This document shows, piece by piece, positions 49,524-57,297 of a stretch of DNA of 64,000 bases (the first letter of the stretch is position 1; each line of letters begins with the position of its first letter). This DNA is from Chloroflexota bacterium (GTDB taxonomy: Bacteria > Chloroflexota > Dormibacteria > Dormibacterales > Dormibacteraceae): positions 1 through 64,000 of the forward strand of contig VBEF01000042.1 of the NCBI GenBank assembly GCA_005881275.1, in the 5' to 3' direction. Both the position numbers and the translations under genes were made by a program. The notes below the pieces were generated by a model. The model saw only the letters and a program-made list of their open reading frames with translations, was not told where the DNA came from and made no database searches.

Positions 49524-49552
49524 ATTGTACCGAACGAGCGTTCGGGCCGCAA
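49524..49552 (-). promoter_or_regulatory. Minus-strand promoter TTGCGG-17-TACAAT with perfect LexA consensus box CGAACGCTCGTTCG (49531-49544)
   Basis: Reverse complement of TTGTACCGAACGAGCGTTCGGGCCGCAA region. Confidence 0.8.
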
Positions 49553-49576
49553 CCCGCGGTTGTTAAGCTCTCGTCG

Positions 49577-50146
49577 GTGCGCCAGCTGCTCCTGACCGCC
49601 GGCCTCCTCCTCCCCCTCGCCCTCGACACCTTCGCGCTCGCCGCCGCCCTGGGCGTGGCCGGCCTCGAGAAGCAAGACCGGCTGCGCGTCGCCCTCGTGT
49701 TCACGGTCTTTGAAGCGGGCATGCCAATCGCCGGCATCCTCGTCGGGCGGATTGCCGGCAACCTGATCGGCGCCTGGGCCGGCTACGGCGGGATCGTGTT
49801 CCTCTTCATCGCAGGGTTCCTCCTCCTTCGGCCGGGCCAGGACGACGCGAAGGAGCAGAAGCGCCTCCGCCTGCTGGCCCATGCCCGCGGCCTGGCCATC
49901 CTCGACCTGGGTCTGAGCATCAGCGTCGACGAGCTGACCGTCGGCTTGAGCGCCGGGCTGCTCGGCCTGCCCATCGCCCTGACCGTGGTCTGGATCGCGA
50001 TCCAGGCGTTCGCCGCGGCCCAGGTCGGGCTCAGGTTTGGCGCCAGGTTGGGCGAGAAGATACGAGAGCGGTCGGAGCAGGTTGCCGGCGTGGCTCTGAT
50101 CGCTGTAGCGCTAGTTCTCCTCGGACTGAAACTCCTGAACATCTAG
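49577..50146 (+). CDS. mntP: Manganese efflux pump MntP family protein
   Basis: LALDTFALAAALG, DLGLSISVDELTVGLSAG; six TMs. Confidence 0.8.
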   Translation: MRQLLLTAGLLLPLALDTFALAAALGVAGLEKQDRLRVALVFTVFEAGMPIAGILVGRIAGNLIGAWAGYGGIVFLFIAGFLLLRPGQDDAKEQKRLRLLAHARGLAILDLGLSISVDELTVGLSAGLLGLPIALTVVWIAIQAFAAAQVGLRFGARLGEKIRERSEQVAGVALIAVALVLLGLKLLNI

Positions 50147-50165
50147 GGAGCAAGATGGCAGATCG

Positions 50166-50744
50166 ATGCCCGTGCTGACGGTCCGATTCCTCGCCATCGC
50201 CGGCGGAGCGGCGTTTGTGTTGGCCGCGCTACAGGTCGCGTGTGGCGCGCCGCCCGAGCACGACATTCACCTGCCGGGGGGCGCTCCCGTGGCGGCTGTG
50301 AGCCTTCCAGTCGGCAGCGGTTTCAACGGAGCGATCACGCCCACTGTCTCGGTAGCGGATGTCCGGTGCCAGATCTATCGCCGGACCGTGTCGCCAACCT
50401 GCCCTGATGACGCGAGCCTTGCAAGGGCCTACTGGCCAGAGCTGCAGCGGACCCGAGATGTCGTGTTTGTGGGCCTACGGACGAGGCCCTCGTGCTTCCA
50501 CATGAATGTCGAATACCTGGCCGAAGAGCACAAGGTGCTCTTTCACTGCCACCACGCGGGTGCTTGGCTTGGCATCAACCCGGTGGTCGGCGCAGCTCAG
50601 CCGGCGGATGTGACGGATGTCGTGATGGCATCGACTCGAGGCATCGCCGCCGGCCGGCTATCGCTCGCGCGAGAGGATCGCATCGAGCACTGGATTATCG
50701 ATCTGACGAGCGAGTCGGGGCTCGGGACCGTGACGATCCCCTGA
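50166..50744 (+). CDS. Hypothetical secreted protein
   Basis: N-terminal signal-like hydrophobic stretch; no recognised domain. Confidence 0.5.
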   Translation: MPVLTVRFLAIAGGAAFVLAALQVACGAPPEHDIHLPGGAPVAAVSLPVGSGFNGAITPTVSVADVRCQIYRRTVSPTCPDDASLARAYWPELQRTRDVVFVGLRTRPSCFHMNVEYLAEEHKVLFHCHHAGAWLGINPVVGAAQPADVTDVVMASTRGIAAGRLSLAREDRIEHWIIDLTSESGLGTVTIP

Positions 50745-50751
50745 ATGCGCT

Positions 50752-51348
50752 TCAGGGCGCGAAGATGACGCACAGGCTCTCGGCCAGAGAGTCTGCGTCG
50801 ACCCCCGGATGGGTCAGGAAGTAGCCCACCGCGTCGCTCACCGCCCCCACCACCGCCCGGCCGAACACCGCCGGGTCCTTGTCGGCGTAGAAAACGTCAT
50901 GGCCCATGGCGTGGCGGACCTCCTCCGCGACCGCGTCGGCGAACTTGGCCTGCAGCTCGTGGCGCAGCGCCTCGACCCCGGCGCTCAAACCGACCGACTC
51001 GACGATCAACAACCGCGCCACGTCGGAGCGCTCGAAGCACGACACCACGAACCGCGTGATGCCCCGGCGCAGCCGCTCGTGATGGTTGTGCCCGGTCGCC
51101 GCGGCGGCCAGGACGTCGTGGATGAGCGCCCCGCCCTCCTCGGCCAACAGCTCTCGGAAGCAATGCTCCTTCGACTCGAAGAACTCATAGAAAGCAGACT
51201 TGGAGACGCGGGCCCGCGTCACCACATCGTCGACTGAAGTCACCGTGTAACCGCGACTCGCGAAAAGGGGCAGCGCGGCGTCCACGATCCGCTTGCGGCG
51301 CCGTTCGACCCTCGCGTCCCGCCGCAGCTGGGTCGACGGGACCGCCAT
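50752..51348 (-). CDS. TetR family transcriptional regulator
   Basis: RRKRIVDAALPLFASRGYTVTSVDDVVTRARVSKSAFYEFFESKEHCF. Confidence 0.9.
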   Translation of the reverse strand: MAVPSTQLRRDARVERRRKRIVDAALPLFASRGYTVTSVDDVVTRARVSKSAFYEFFESKEHCFRELLAEEGGALIHDVLAAAATGHNHHERLRRGITRFVVSCFERSDVARLLIVESVGLSAGVEALRHELQAKFADAVAEEVRHAMGHDVFYADKDPAVFGRAVVGAVSDAVGYFLTHPGVDADSLAESLCVIFAP

Positions 51349-51352
51349 CGAT

Positions 51353-52546
51353 CTAGCCGGCCGCGAGCGCCCGCGAGATGACCAGGCGCTGGATCTCGCT
51401 GGTGCCTTCGAAGAGGGTGTAGATCTTGGCGTCGCGATGCCACTTCTCGACCGGGAAGTCGCGGATGTAGCCGTAGCCGCCGCAGATCTGGATCGCTTGA
51501 TCGGTGACCTTGACCGCGACCTCGCCCGCCTTGAGCTTCGCCATCGAGCCTTCGGCCTTGGTGAACTCGCCACCGTTGCGGCCTTCCCAGAGAGCCCGCC
51601 AGATCAGAGCCCGTGTGGCTTCGATCTCGGTCGCCATGTCGGCGAGCATGAAGGCGATCGCCTCGTTCTCGATCAGCGTGCGCCCGAACTGCTTGCGCTC
51701 CTTGGCGTACTGGAGGGCGAATTCGAATGCGGCGCGGGCGATACCCAGCGCCATGGCGCCGACGATGGGCCGGGAGAGCTCGAAGGTCTTCAGCGCGACC
51801 GAGGACCGCGAGTGCTTCCCCTCACGTGCCCGGGCAAGTCTCGCCTCCAGCTTCTCCATGCCACCGAGCACGTTTTCGACCGGAATCGTGCAGTCTTCCA
51901 GCAGCACCTCCGCGGTGTGCGAGGCGCGGATGCCCATCTTCTTTTCCTTCTTGCCCATGCGGATGCCCTTGGTGCCCGGCGGCACCACAAAGCTCGCCTG
52001 GCCGCGGGTCCCCAGCTCGGGCTCGACCGCCGCCACCACGACGTGGACGTCGGCGATGCCGCCGTTCGTGATGAAGACTTTCTGCCCGTTGATGACCCAG
52101 TCGCCGTTCTGGCGGATCGCTCGTGTCTTCATGGAGGAGACGTCAGAGCCGGCGTCGGGCTCGGTGACCGCGAAGGCGCCCAGGGCCGGCTTGTCGGGGG
52201 TGCCGAAACAGACCGGGATCCAGGTCGCGATCTGCTCGGGAGTGCCCTGGGAGAAGATCGCCGCGACCGGCAGGCCGGTGCCCTGGATGGCCAGCGCGAT
52301 GCCGGCGCAGCCCCAGGTCAGCTCCTCGGCGACGAGCGCCGGCATGATCCCGGTGCCGTCGCCGTACGTCTGCTGCAGAAACTCGGTGCCGTAGAGGCCT
52401 ACCTCGGCCGCCTTCTTGACGATCGGCCAGGGAAACTCCTCAGATTCGTCGTACTGGTGGGCCACCGGGCGGATTTCCTTCTCCGCGAAGCTGTGGACCC
52501 AGTCCCGGATCTCCTTCTGCTCGTCGCTGAGTTCGAACGAAATCAT
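51353..52546 (-). CDS. Acyl-CoA dehydrogenase
   Basis: FAVTEPDAGSD, QICGGYGYIRDFPVEKWHRDAKIYTLFEGTSEIQ. Confidence 0.93.
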   Translation of the reverse strand: MISFELSDEQKEIRDWVHSFAEKEIRPVAHQYDESEEFPWPIVKKAAEVGLYGTEFLQQTYGDGTGIMPALVAEELTWGCAGIALAIQGTGLPVAAIFSQGTPEQIATWIPVCFGTPDKPALGAFAVTEPDAGSDVSSMKTRAIRQNGDWVINGQKVFITNGGIADVHVVVAAVEPELGTRGQASFVVPPGTKGIRMGKKEKKMGIRASHTAEVLLEDCTIPVENVLGGMEKLEARLARAREGKHSRSSVALKTFELSRPIVGAMALGIARAAFEFALQYAKERKQFGRTLIENEAIAFMLADMATEIEATRALIWRALWEGRNGGEFTKAEGSMAKLKAGEVAVKVTDQAIQICGGYGYIRDFPVEKWHRDAKIYTLFEGTSEIQRLVISRALAAG

Positions 52547-52592
52547 GTATTTGCTAGCGCTCCTAAGGTGAATAACGCATCAGTACTCGTAC

Positions 52593-52617
52593 GTACCGTT
52601 TCTACATGAAACGCTAC
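52593..52617. promoter_or_regulatory. Candidate TetR-type operator GTACCGTTTCTACATGAAACGCTAC
   Basis: 25-bp imperfect palindrome, 9 of 10 arm positions paired; upstream of acd-tetR. Confidence 0.55.
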
Positions 52618-52644
52618 CGGCGCCGAGTCCTGGTGTCAATCGCC

Positions 52645-53034
52645 TTAAGCGGCTTTGCTGGGGACGGCCCGGATCGCCTGGAGGCCGAGCCGGTAGGCGC
52701 TGATGACAAGGAACGCGCCCCAGATCCGGGCCAGGATCGGGCCTGGAACCTCCACCGCCACCAGGGCGCCGAGCACCGCTCCGCCCACTCCCCCACCTCC
52801 CATCCACATCGCCGGCCCGAGCAGCACGTTGCCCTCGCGCATATGCGTGATGCCGCCGACGATGGCGGTCGGCACGATGGCGACCAGCGAGGTCCCCTGG
52901 GCCACAGCCTGGGAGATGCGGAACCCGACGGTCATGGTGGGCACGAAGAGCAGCCCGCCGCCGATCCCGATCGTTCCGCTGAGAAAGCCGGCGCCCAGGC
53001 CACCCGCGATCAGCAGCGCGTCGCCCCAGGTCAC
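52645..53034 (-). CDS. Half-size TauE/SafE family permease (second half)
   Basis: GAGFLSGTIGIGGGLLFVPTMTVGF...AQGTSLVAIVPTA; 129 aa. Confidence 0.75.
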   Translation of the reverse strand: MTWGDALLIAGGLGAGFLSGTIGIGGGLLFVPTMTVGFRISQAVAQGTSLVAIVPTAIVGGITHMREGNVLLGPAMWMGGGGVGGAVLGALVAVEVPGPILARIWGAFLVISAYRLGLQAIRAVPSKAA

Positions 53035-53399
53035 GGGATCACCAGCTCCTTCAGACCGACGACGCCGAGGATCAACGCCACGCCGATCTTCAGCTCCCGG
53101 TCCGGAATCCGGCGCAGCACCCTCGCGCCGACGTACGCGCCGACCACGCTGCCGATGATCAGGAAGAGCGCCGCGTGCAGGTCGACCTGCGGCGACCCCT
53201 TGCGGAAGTAATAGATAGGTAGTGCGGCGACGGCGATCGGGATGATCGCAACCAGCGAGTTCGCGTTGGCGAAGCGCTGCGGGACACCCGCCCACAGGGC
53301 CTGAAGGGGGACGAGGACAAACCCGCCGCCGACGCCCAGCAACCCGCCGAGCAAGCCGCCCAGAAAGCCGATCCCGGCGAAAACGGCGCGGCGGTCTAC
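53031..53399 (-). CDS. Half-size TauE/SafE family permease (first half); apparent GTA start overlapping upstream TAG
   Basis: GFLGGLLGGLLGVGGGFVLVPLQAL...ANANSLVAIIPIAVAALPIYYF. Confidence 0.7.
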   Translation of the reverse strand, partial: VDRRAVFAGIGFLGGLLGGLLGVGGGFVLVPLQALWAGVPQRFANANSLVAIIPIAVAALPIYYFRKGSPQVDLHAALFLIIGSVVGAYVGARVLRRIPDRELKIGVALILGVVGLKELVIP

Positions 53400-53545
53400 T
53401 CGGTTGTCTGGCGTGGGGTCTCGGGCTGGCTCGTGACCACGGAGTGGTGCCGGAACTGGACGTTCGACGGCACCGCGGCCCCGGGTTGCTTCGCCTTTTT
53501 CTTCTTCTTCGCCTCGCGGCCCTGCTTGTCGCGTCCTTTACCCAT
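53396..53545 (-). CDS. Small Lys-rich protein, 49 aa
   Basis: MGKGRDKQGREAKKKKKAKQPG...; overlaps both neighbours in the same strand. Confidence 0.45.
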   Translation of the reverse strand: MGKGRDKQGREAKKKKKAKQPGAAVPSNVQFRHHSVVTSQPETPRQTTE

Positions 53546-54776
53546 GGCGCCCAGTTTCCATGACCAGGGCCAGTTCGCGCAAGAAGGATTCCACGTCGGT
53601 GACCAGGCCGACCGACTGCCAGCTGCCCCGGTCCGCCAGCTTGGTCACGACCGCCGGGTTGATATCCACGCACACGGTGCGCACCCCCGCCGGCAGCATG
53701 TTGCCCGTGGCGATCGAATGCAGCATGGTCGACAGCATCAGCGCGATGCGCACGTCCGTCAGGGCGGCGCGCATGCGTCGCTGCGCCTCGACCATCTCCG
53801 TGATGACGTCCGGCAGCGGACCGTCGTCGCGGACGGAGCCGGCGAGCACGATCTCCACGCCATGTTCGATCGCGGACTTCATCACGCCCGATTTCAGCTG
53901 GCCGCTCTGAACCATCTGGCGCAGACCGCCCGCCCCGCGCACGCGGTTGATGGCGCGCATGTGGTGCTCATGGCCGTGCTCGATCGCAAGACCGCTTTCG
54001 ATGTTGACCCCAAGCGCGGTGCCGAAGAGTGCCGATTCGACGTCGTGCACGGCCAGCGCGTTGCCGGCGAACAGCACCTGGACGAAACCGAGCTCGATCA
54101 GCCGTGAGAGGTAGACCCCCGCACCGGTGTGGACCACCGCCGGACCCGCGACGACGAGGATCCGACCACCGGCCTCTCGTACCTGGCGCATCTCGTCGGC
54201 GATGCCGGCGATGAGAACCTTCTTTGGTTTCTCGGCGGAAACCTCGCTGCCCATGAAGCTGAAGATCTCGGTGTGCCGGGAGCGCTCCAGCGGCGTGACG
54301 CGAACACCGCCGTGCCCGACGACGACGTCCATTCCTGGTTCGGCGTCCTGGAACACGATGCACCACGCGCGGCCTGCCTGACGGTCGACAGCGATCGCCG
54401 CGTCCATCTCGATTTTTTCGACGCGGACCCACCGGCCGTTGAGGAGGACCTCCGTCGGCAGGTTGCTCGTGGAGTAGAACCCCTCGGGGAATACGCCTTC
54501 CTTCGCCACCTTGTCGAGGCGCGCCGGCTGTTCGTGCTCGGCCGTGGCGCCAAGAGCCCGAGCCCGCTGCACGATCCGGTCGAGCACCTCCGCGGTGTCG
54601 GCGTAGACCTCCATGCGGCAGATCGACGGGTCCGTCTTGTGCTGACCGACCTTCAGCTCCTCGATCGTGAAGTTGCCGCCCAGGTCCATGACCAGGTCCA
54701 TCACCTGCGGCAGCATCATCGAGTCGATGATGTGGCCCTGCAGGACCAGGCGGGCGCTGTGCCTACCCTCGGTCAC
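53538..54776 (-). CDS. LOR/SDH-domain (TIGR00300-like) protein, candidate archaeal-type ornithine cyclodeaminase
   Basis: GHIIDSMMLPQVMDLVMDLGGNFTIEELKVGQHKTDPS, GPAVVHTGAGVYLSRLIELGFVQVLFAGNALAVHDVE. Confidence 0.75.
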   Translation of the reverse strand: MTEGRHSARLVLQGHIIDSMMLPQVMDLVMDLGGNFTIEELKVGQHKTDPSICRMEVYADTAEVLDRIVQRARALGATAEHEQPARLDKVAKEGVFPEGFYSTSNLPTEVLLNGRWVRVEKIEMDAAIAVDRQAGRAWCIVFQDAEPGMDVVVGHGGVRVTPLERSRHTEIFSFMGSEVSAEKPKKVLIAGIADEMRQVREAGGRILVVAGPAVVHTGAGVYLSRLIELGFVQVLFAGNALAVHDVESALFGTALGVNIESGLAIEHGHEHHMRAINRVRGAGGLRQMVQSGQLKSGVMKSAIEHGVEIVLAGSVRDDGPLPDVITEMVEAQRRMRAALTDVRIALMLSTMLHSIATGNMLPAGVRTVCVDINPAVVTKLADRGSWQSVGLVTDVESFLRELALVMETGRHG

Positions 54777-55591
54777 GCGCGGACACCGGTCGCCAGGTTG
54801 ATCTGCGCCTTCAGCGCCTCCGCCTCGCGGGCGGGCTTGCTCGCGTAGATGACGCTGCGGCTCGCCGCCACCAGGCACGAGGCGGGATCGCCGTTCCAGG
54901 CCGCGCGCACGGCTGACTCGACGTCGCCGCCCTGAGCCCCGACCCCGGGCAGCAGAAAAGGAAGCGCGGTGAGGTGCCGGATCGCGGCGACCTCGGCCGG
55001 CGCGGTCGCTCCCACCACCAATCCGACGTTGCCCGCGCCGTTCAAGCCTTCCGCCAGGACGGCCACGTGCTCGAAGACCGGCTTGCCGCCCGACTCGAGA
55101 TGCTGCACGTCCCTGGCCCCGGGATTCGAGGTGCGGCACAAGACGTACACGCCGCGCTCTTCGTAACGCGTGAACTCGCGCAGCGAATCCGAGCCGAGAT
55201 AAGGGCTCACGGTCGCCGCGTCCATCGCCAGGGTGCCGAAGACCGCGCGTGCGTAAGCCCGCATCGTGTTGTCCATATCGCCGCGCTTGGCGTCGAGCAG
55301 GAACGGCGTATCGGGCGCTTCGTCCCGCAGCTCGAGGAGCGCCGCCCACCCGTCCGGTCCGTACTGCTCCCAGAACGCGCTGTTGGGCTTGAAGCAGCAG
55401 ACGTGCTCCTCGGTCTGCCGAACCACGTCGCGGCAGTGACGCAGGGCGCCGGCGGCGCCGCCCTCGATGCGGTCCGGATCAGGATCGAGACCAACGCAGA
55501 GCAGCGTGTGGCGCTCGCGCGAGAGCGTGCGCAAACGATCGAAGTAGGCCACTGGCACGACCAATCCTAGCGGTGGGCTTGGTGCGGTCAA
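54773..55591 (-). CDS. pyrF: Orotidine 5'-phosphate decarboxylase (type 2)
   Basis: CVGLDPDPDRI, FKPNSAFWEQYG, LLDAKRGDM. Confidence 0.92.
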   Translation of the reverse strand: MTAPSPPLGLVVPVAYFDRLRTLSRERHTLLCVGLDPDPDRIEGGAAGALRHCRDVVRQTEEHVCCFKPNSAFWEQYGPDGWAALLELRDEAPDTPFLLDAKRGDMDNTMRAYARAVFGTLAMDAATVSPYLGSDSLREFTRYEERGVYVLCRTSNPGARDVQHLESGGKPVFEHVAVLAEGLNGAGNVGLVVGATAPAEVAAIRHLTALPFLLPGVGAQGGDVESAVRAAWNGDPASCLVAASRSVIYASKPAREAEALKAQINLATGVRA

Positions 55592-55600
55592 AATTGAGTT

Positions 55601-57253
55601 GTGAGGATTGCTCTCGCCCAGATCAACCCAACCGTCGGTGACCTGGCCGGAAATTCACGGCTGATCATCAGCTGGATGGACAAGGCGCGCGCCGCGGGCG
55701 CCGACATCGTCTGCTTTCCGGAGCTGGCGATCACCGGCTATCCGCCCGAGGACCTCGTCCTCAAGCCGGCATTCGTCCGCGACAACCTCGCGCAGCTCAG
55801 CGTGATCGCAAGGTCCGCCACGGACATCGCCGCCGTGGTCGGCTTTGTCGACGAGGACGGTGATCTCTTCAACGCCGCCGCGTTCCTTCACCACAGCGAG
55901 ATCACGGCCATCTATCACTAGGTCTTCCTGCCGAACTACGGCGTCTTCGACGAGAAGCGCTACTTCGAGCCCGGCCACACCAGCCCGATCATCGAGCTGG
56001 ACGGGGTTCGGGTCGGGCTGTCCGTATGCGAAGACTGCTGGTTCCCCGCGGGCCCGATGGCGTGGGAAGCCCATCACGGTGCGCAGGTGCTCATCAACAT
56101 CAACGGTTCGCCGTACCACTACGGAAAGCGCGCGCCGCGAGAGGCGATGATCGGCGGACGGGCGGCCGACTATGGAGCATTCGTGGCCTGGGTCAACACG
56201 GTCGGCGGGCAGGACGAGCTCGTGTTCGACGGCAACAGCGTGGTCTTCGACCCGCACGGTCGCCTTCTCGCTCGAGCCGCCTCCTTCGAGCAAGAGCTGC
56301 TCATCTGCGATATCGACGCGGCCACGCCGGTCCACCGGCCGCTGGAGAAGATCCGGCATGAAGCTGAGGGCGCTGAGCGACTCGAGCTCATCGTGTCGGA
56401 GATCAGCACGGACGGCGCAGCCGCGCCGGCAGCCAGGACACCAATCGCTCCGCGCGTCGCGCAGCCGCTGATGTCCGGCGGAGTCGACTCGGCGCTCACG
56501 GCCGCAATCGCTTGCGATGCGCTCGGCGCGCAAAACGTCATAGGTGTGCGCATGCCGTCGCGCCACACCTCGACCGAAAGCCTCGATGACGCGGGAGCGA
56601 CAGCCGAGAACCTCGGCATGCAGCTCATGGACTTCTCCATCGAGCCGCCTCACAAGGGCTTTGAAGAGATCCTCAGCCCGGTGTTCAAAGGCACCGAGCC
56701 GGGTGTCGCGGAGGAGAACCTGCAGCCGCGGATACGCTCGACGATCCTCCACGCCCTGTCGAACAAGTTCGGCTACATCGTGCTCAGCACCGGCAACAAG
56801 TCAGAGCTCGCGACCGGCTACGGGACACTGTATGGAGACATCGCCGGCGGCTACGCGGTGCTGAAGGACATCACCAAGACGACCGTCTACGAGCTCTGCC
56901 GGTATCGCAACTCGCTTGGGGCGGCGATTCCCGAGCGCGTGATGACAAAGCCTCCGTCCGCCGAGCTCAAGCCAGACCAGAAGGATACCGACAGCCTGCC
57001 CCCTTACGAAGAGCTCGACCCGATCCTGCGCGGCTACATCGAGGATGACCTCAGCCCGGAGGAGCTGGTCGCCGCCGGGCACAAGCCGGAGACCGTGGCC
57101 CGGGTGATCCAGCTCGTCGACCGGAGCGAGTACAAGCGCCGCCAGGCGCCGCCCGGCGTGAAGATCACGCCGCGTGCCTTTGGACGGGACCGCCGGATGC
57201 CGATCGTCAACCGCTACAGCCCAAACGGCCTTGGGGGGCCCGGCCCGAACTAG
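55601..57253 (+). pseudogene. nadE: Glutamine-dependent NAD(+) synthetase, interrupted by in-frame TAG (55919-55921) and lacking the segment before the PP-loop
   Basis: Nitrilase domain N-terminus, then YH[TAG]VFLPNYGVFDEKRYFEPG in the same frame, VCEDCWFP, SGGVDSAL, STGNKSELATGYGTLYGD. Confidence 0.88.
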
Positions 57254-57297
57254 GCTCGCGGCATAATTTCTATTGATGGGAGATATAGACAGGAGCT

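Noticed and set aside
49531-49544. LexA box regulating mntP on the plus strand
   Set aside because: No plus-strand -10 at the required distance; the minus strand has a full -35/-10 pair with the canonical geometry
52645-53673. 342-aa ORF as a single protein
   Set aside because: N-terminal two-thirds is an R/P-rich shadow frame over another TauE half; only the last 129 aa from GTG 53034 looks like real protein
55919-55921. Pyrrolysine readthrough of the nadE TAG at a lysine position
   Set aside because: TAG is used as an ordinary stop by many other genes here (for example ggt, glpB, AGPS-like, recX) and no Pyl machinery is visible; nonsense mutation or error is simpler
55655-56752. 365-aa minus-strand ORF over nadE
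   Set aside because: Antisense shadow ORF; plus strand carries NAD synthetase motifs despite the TAG
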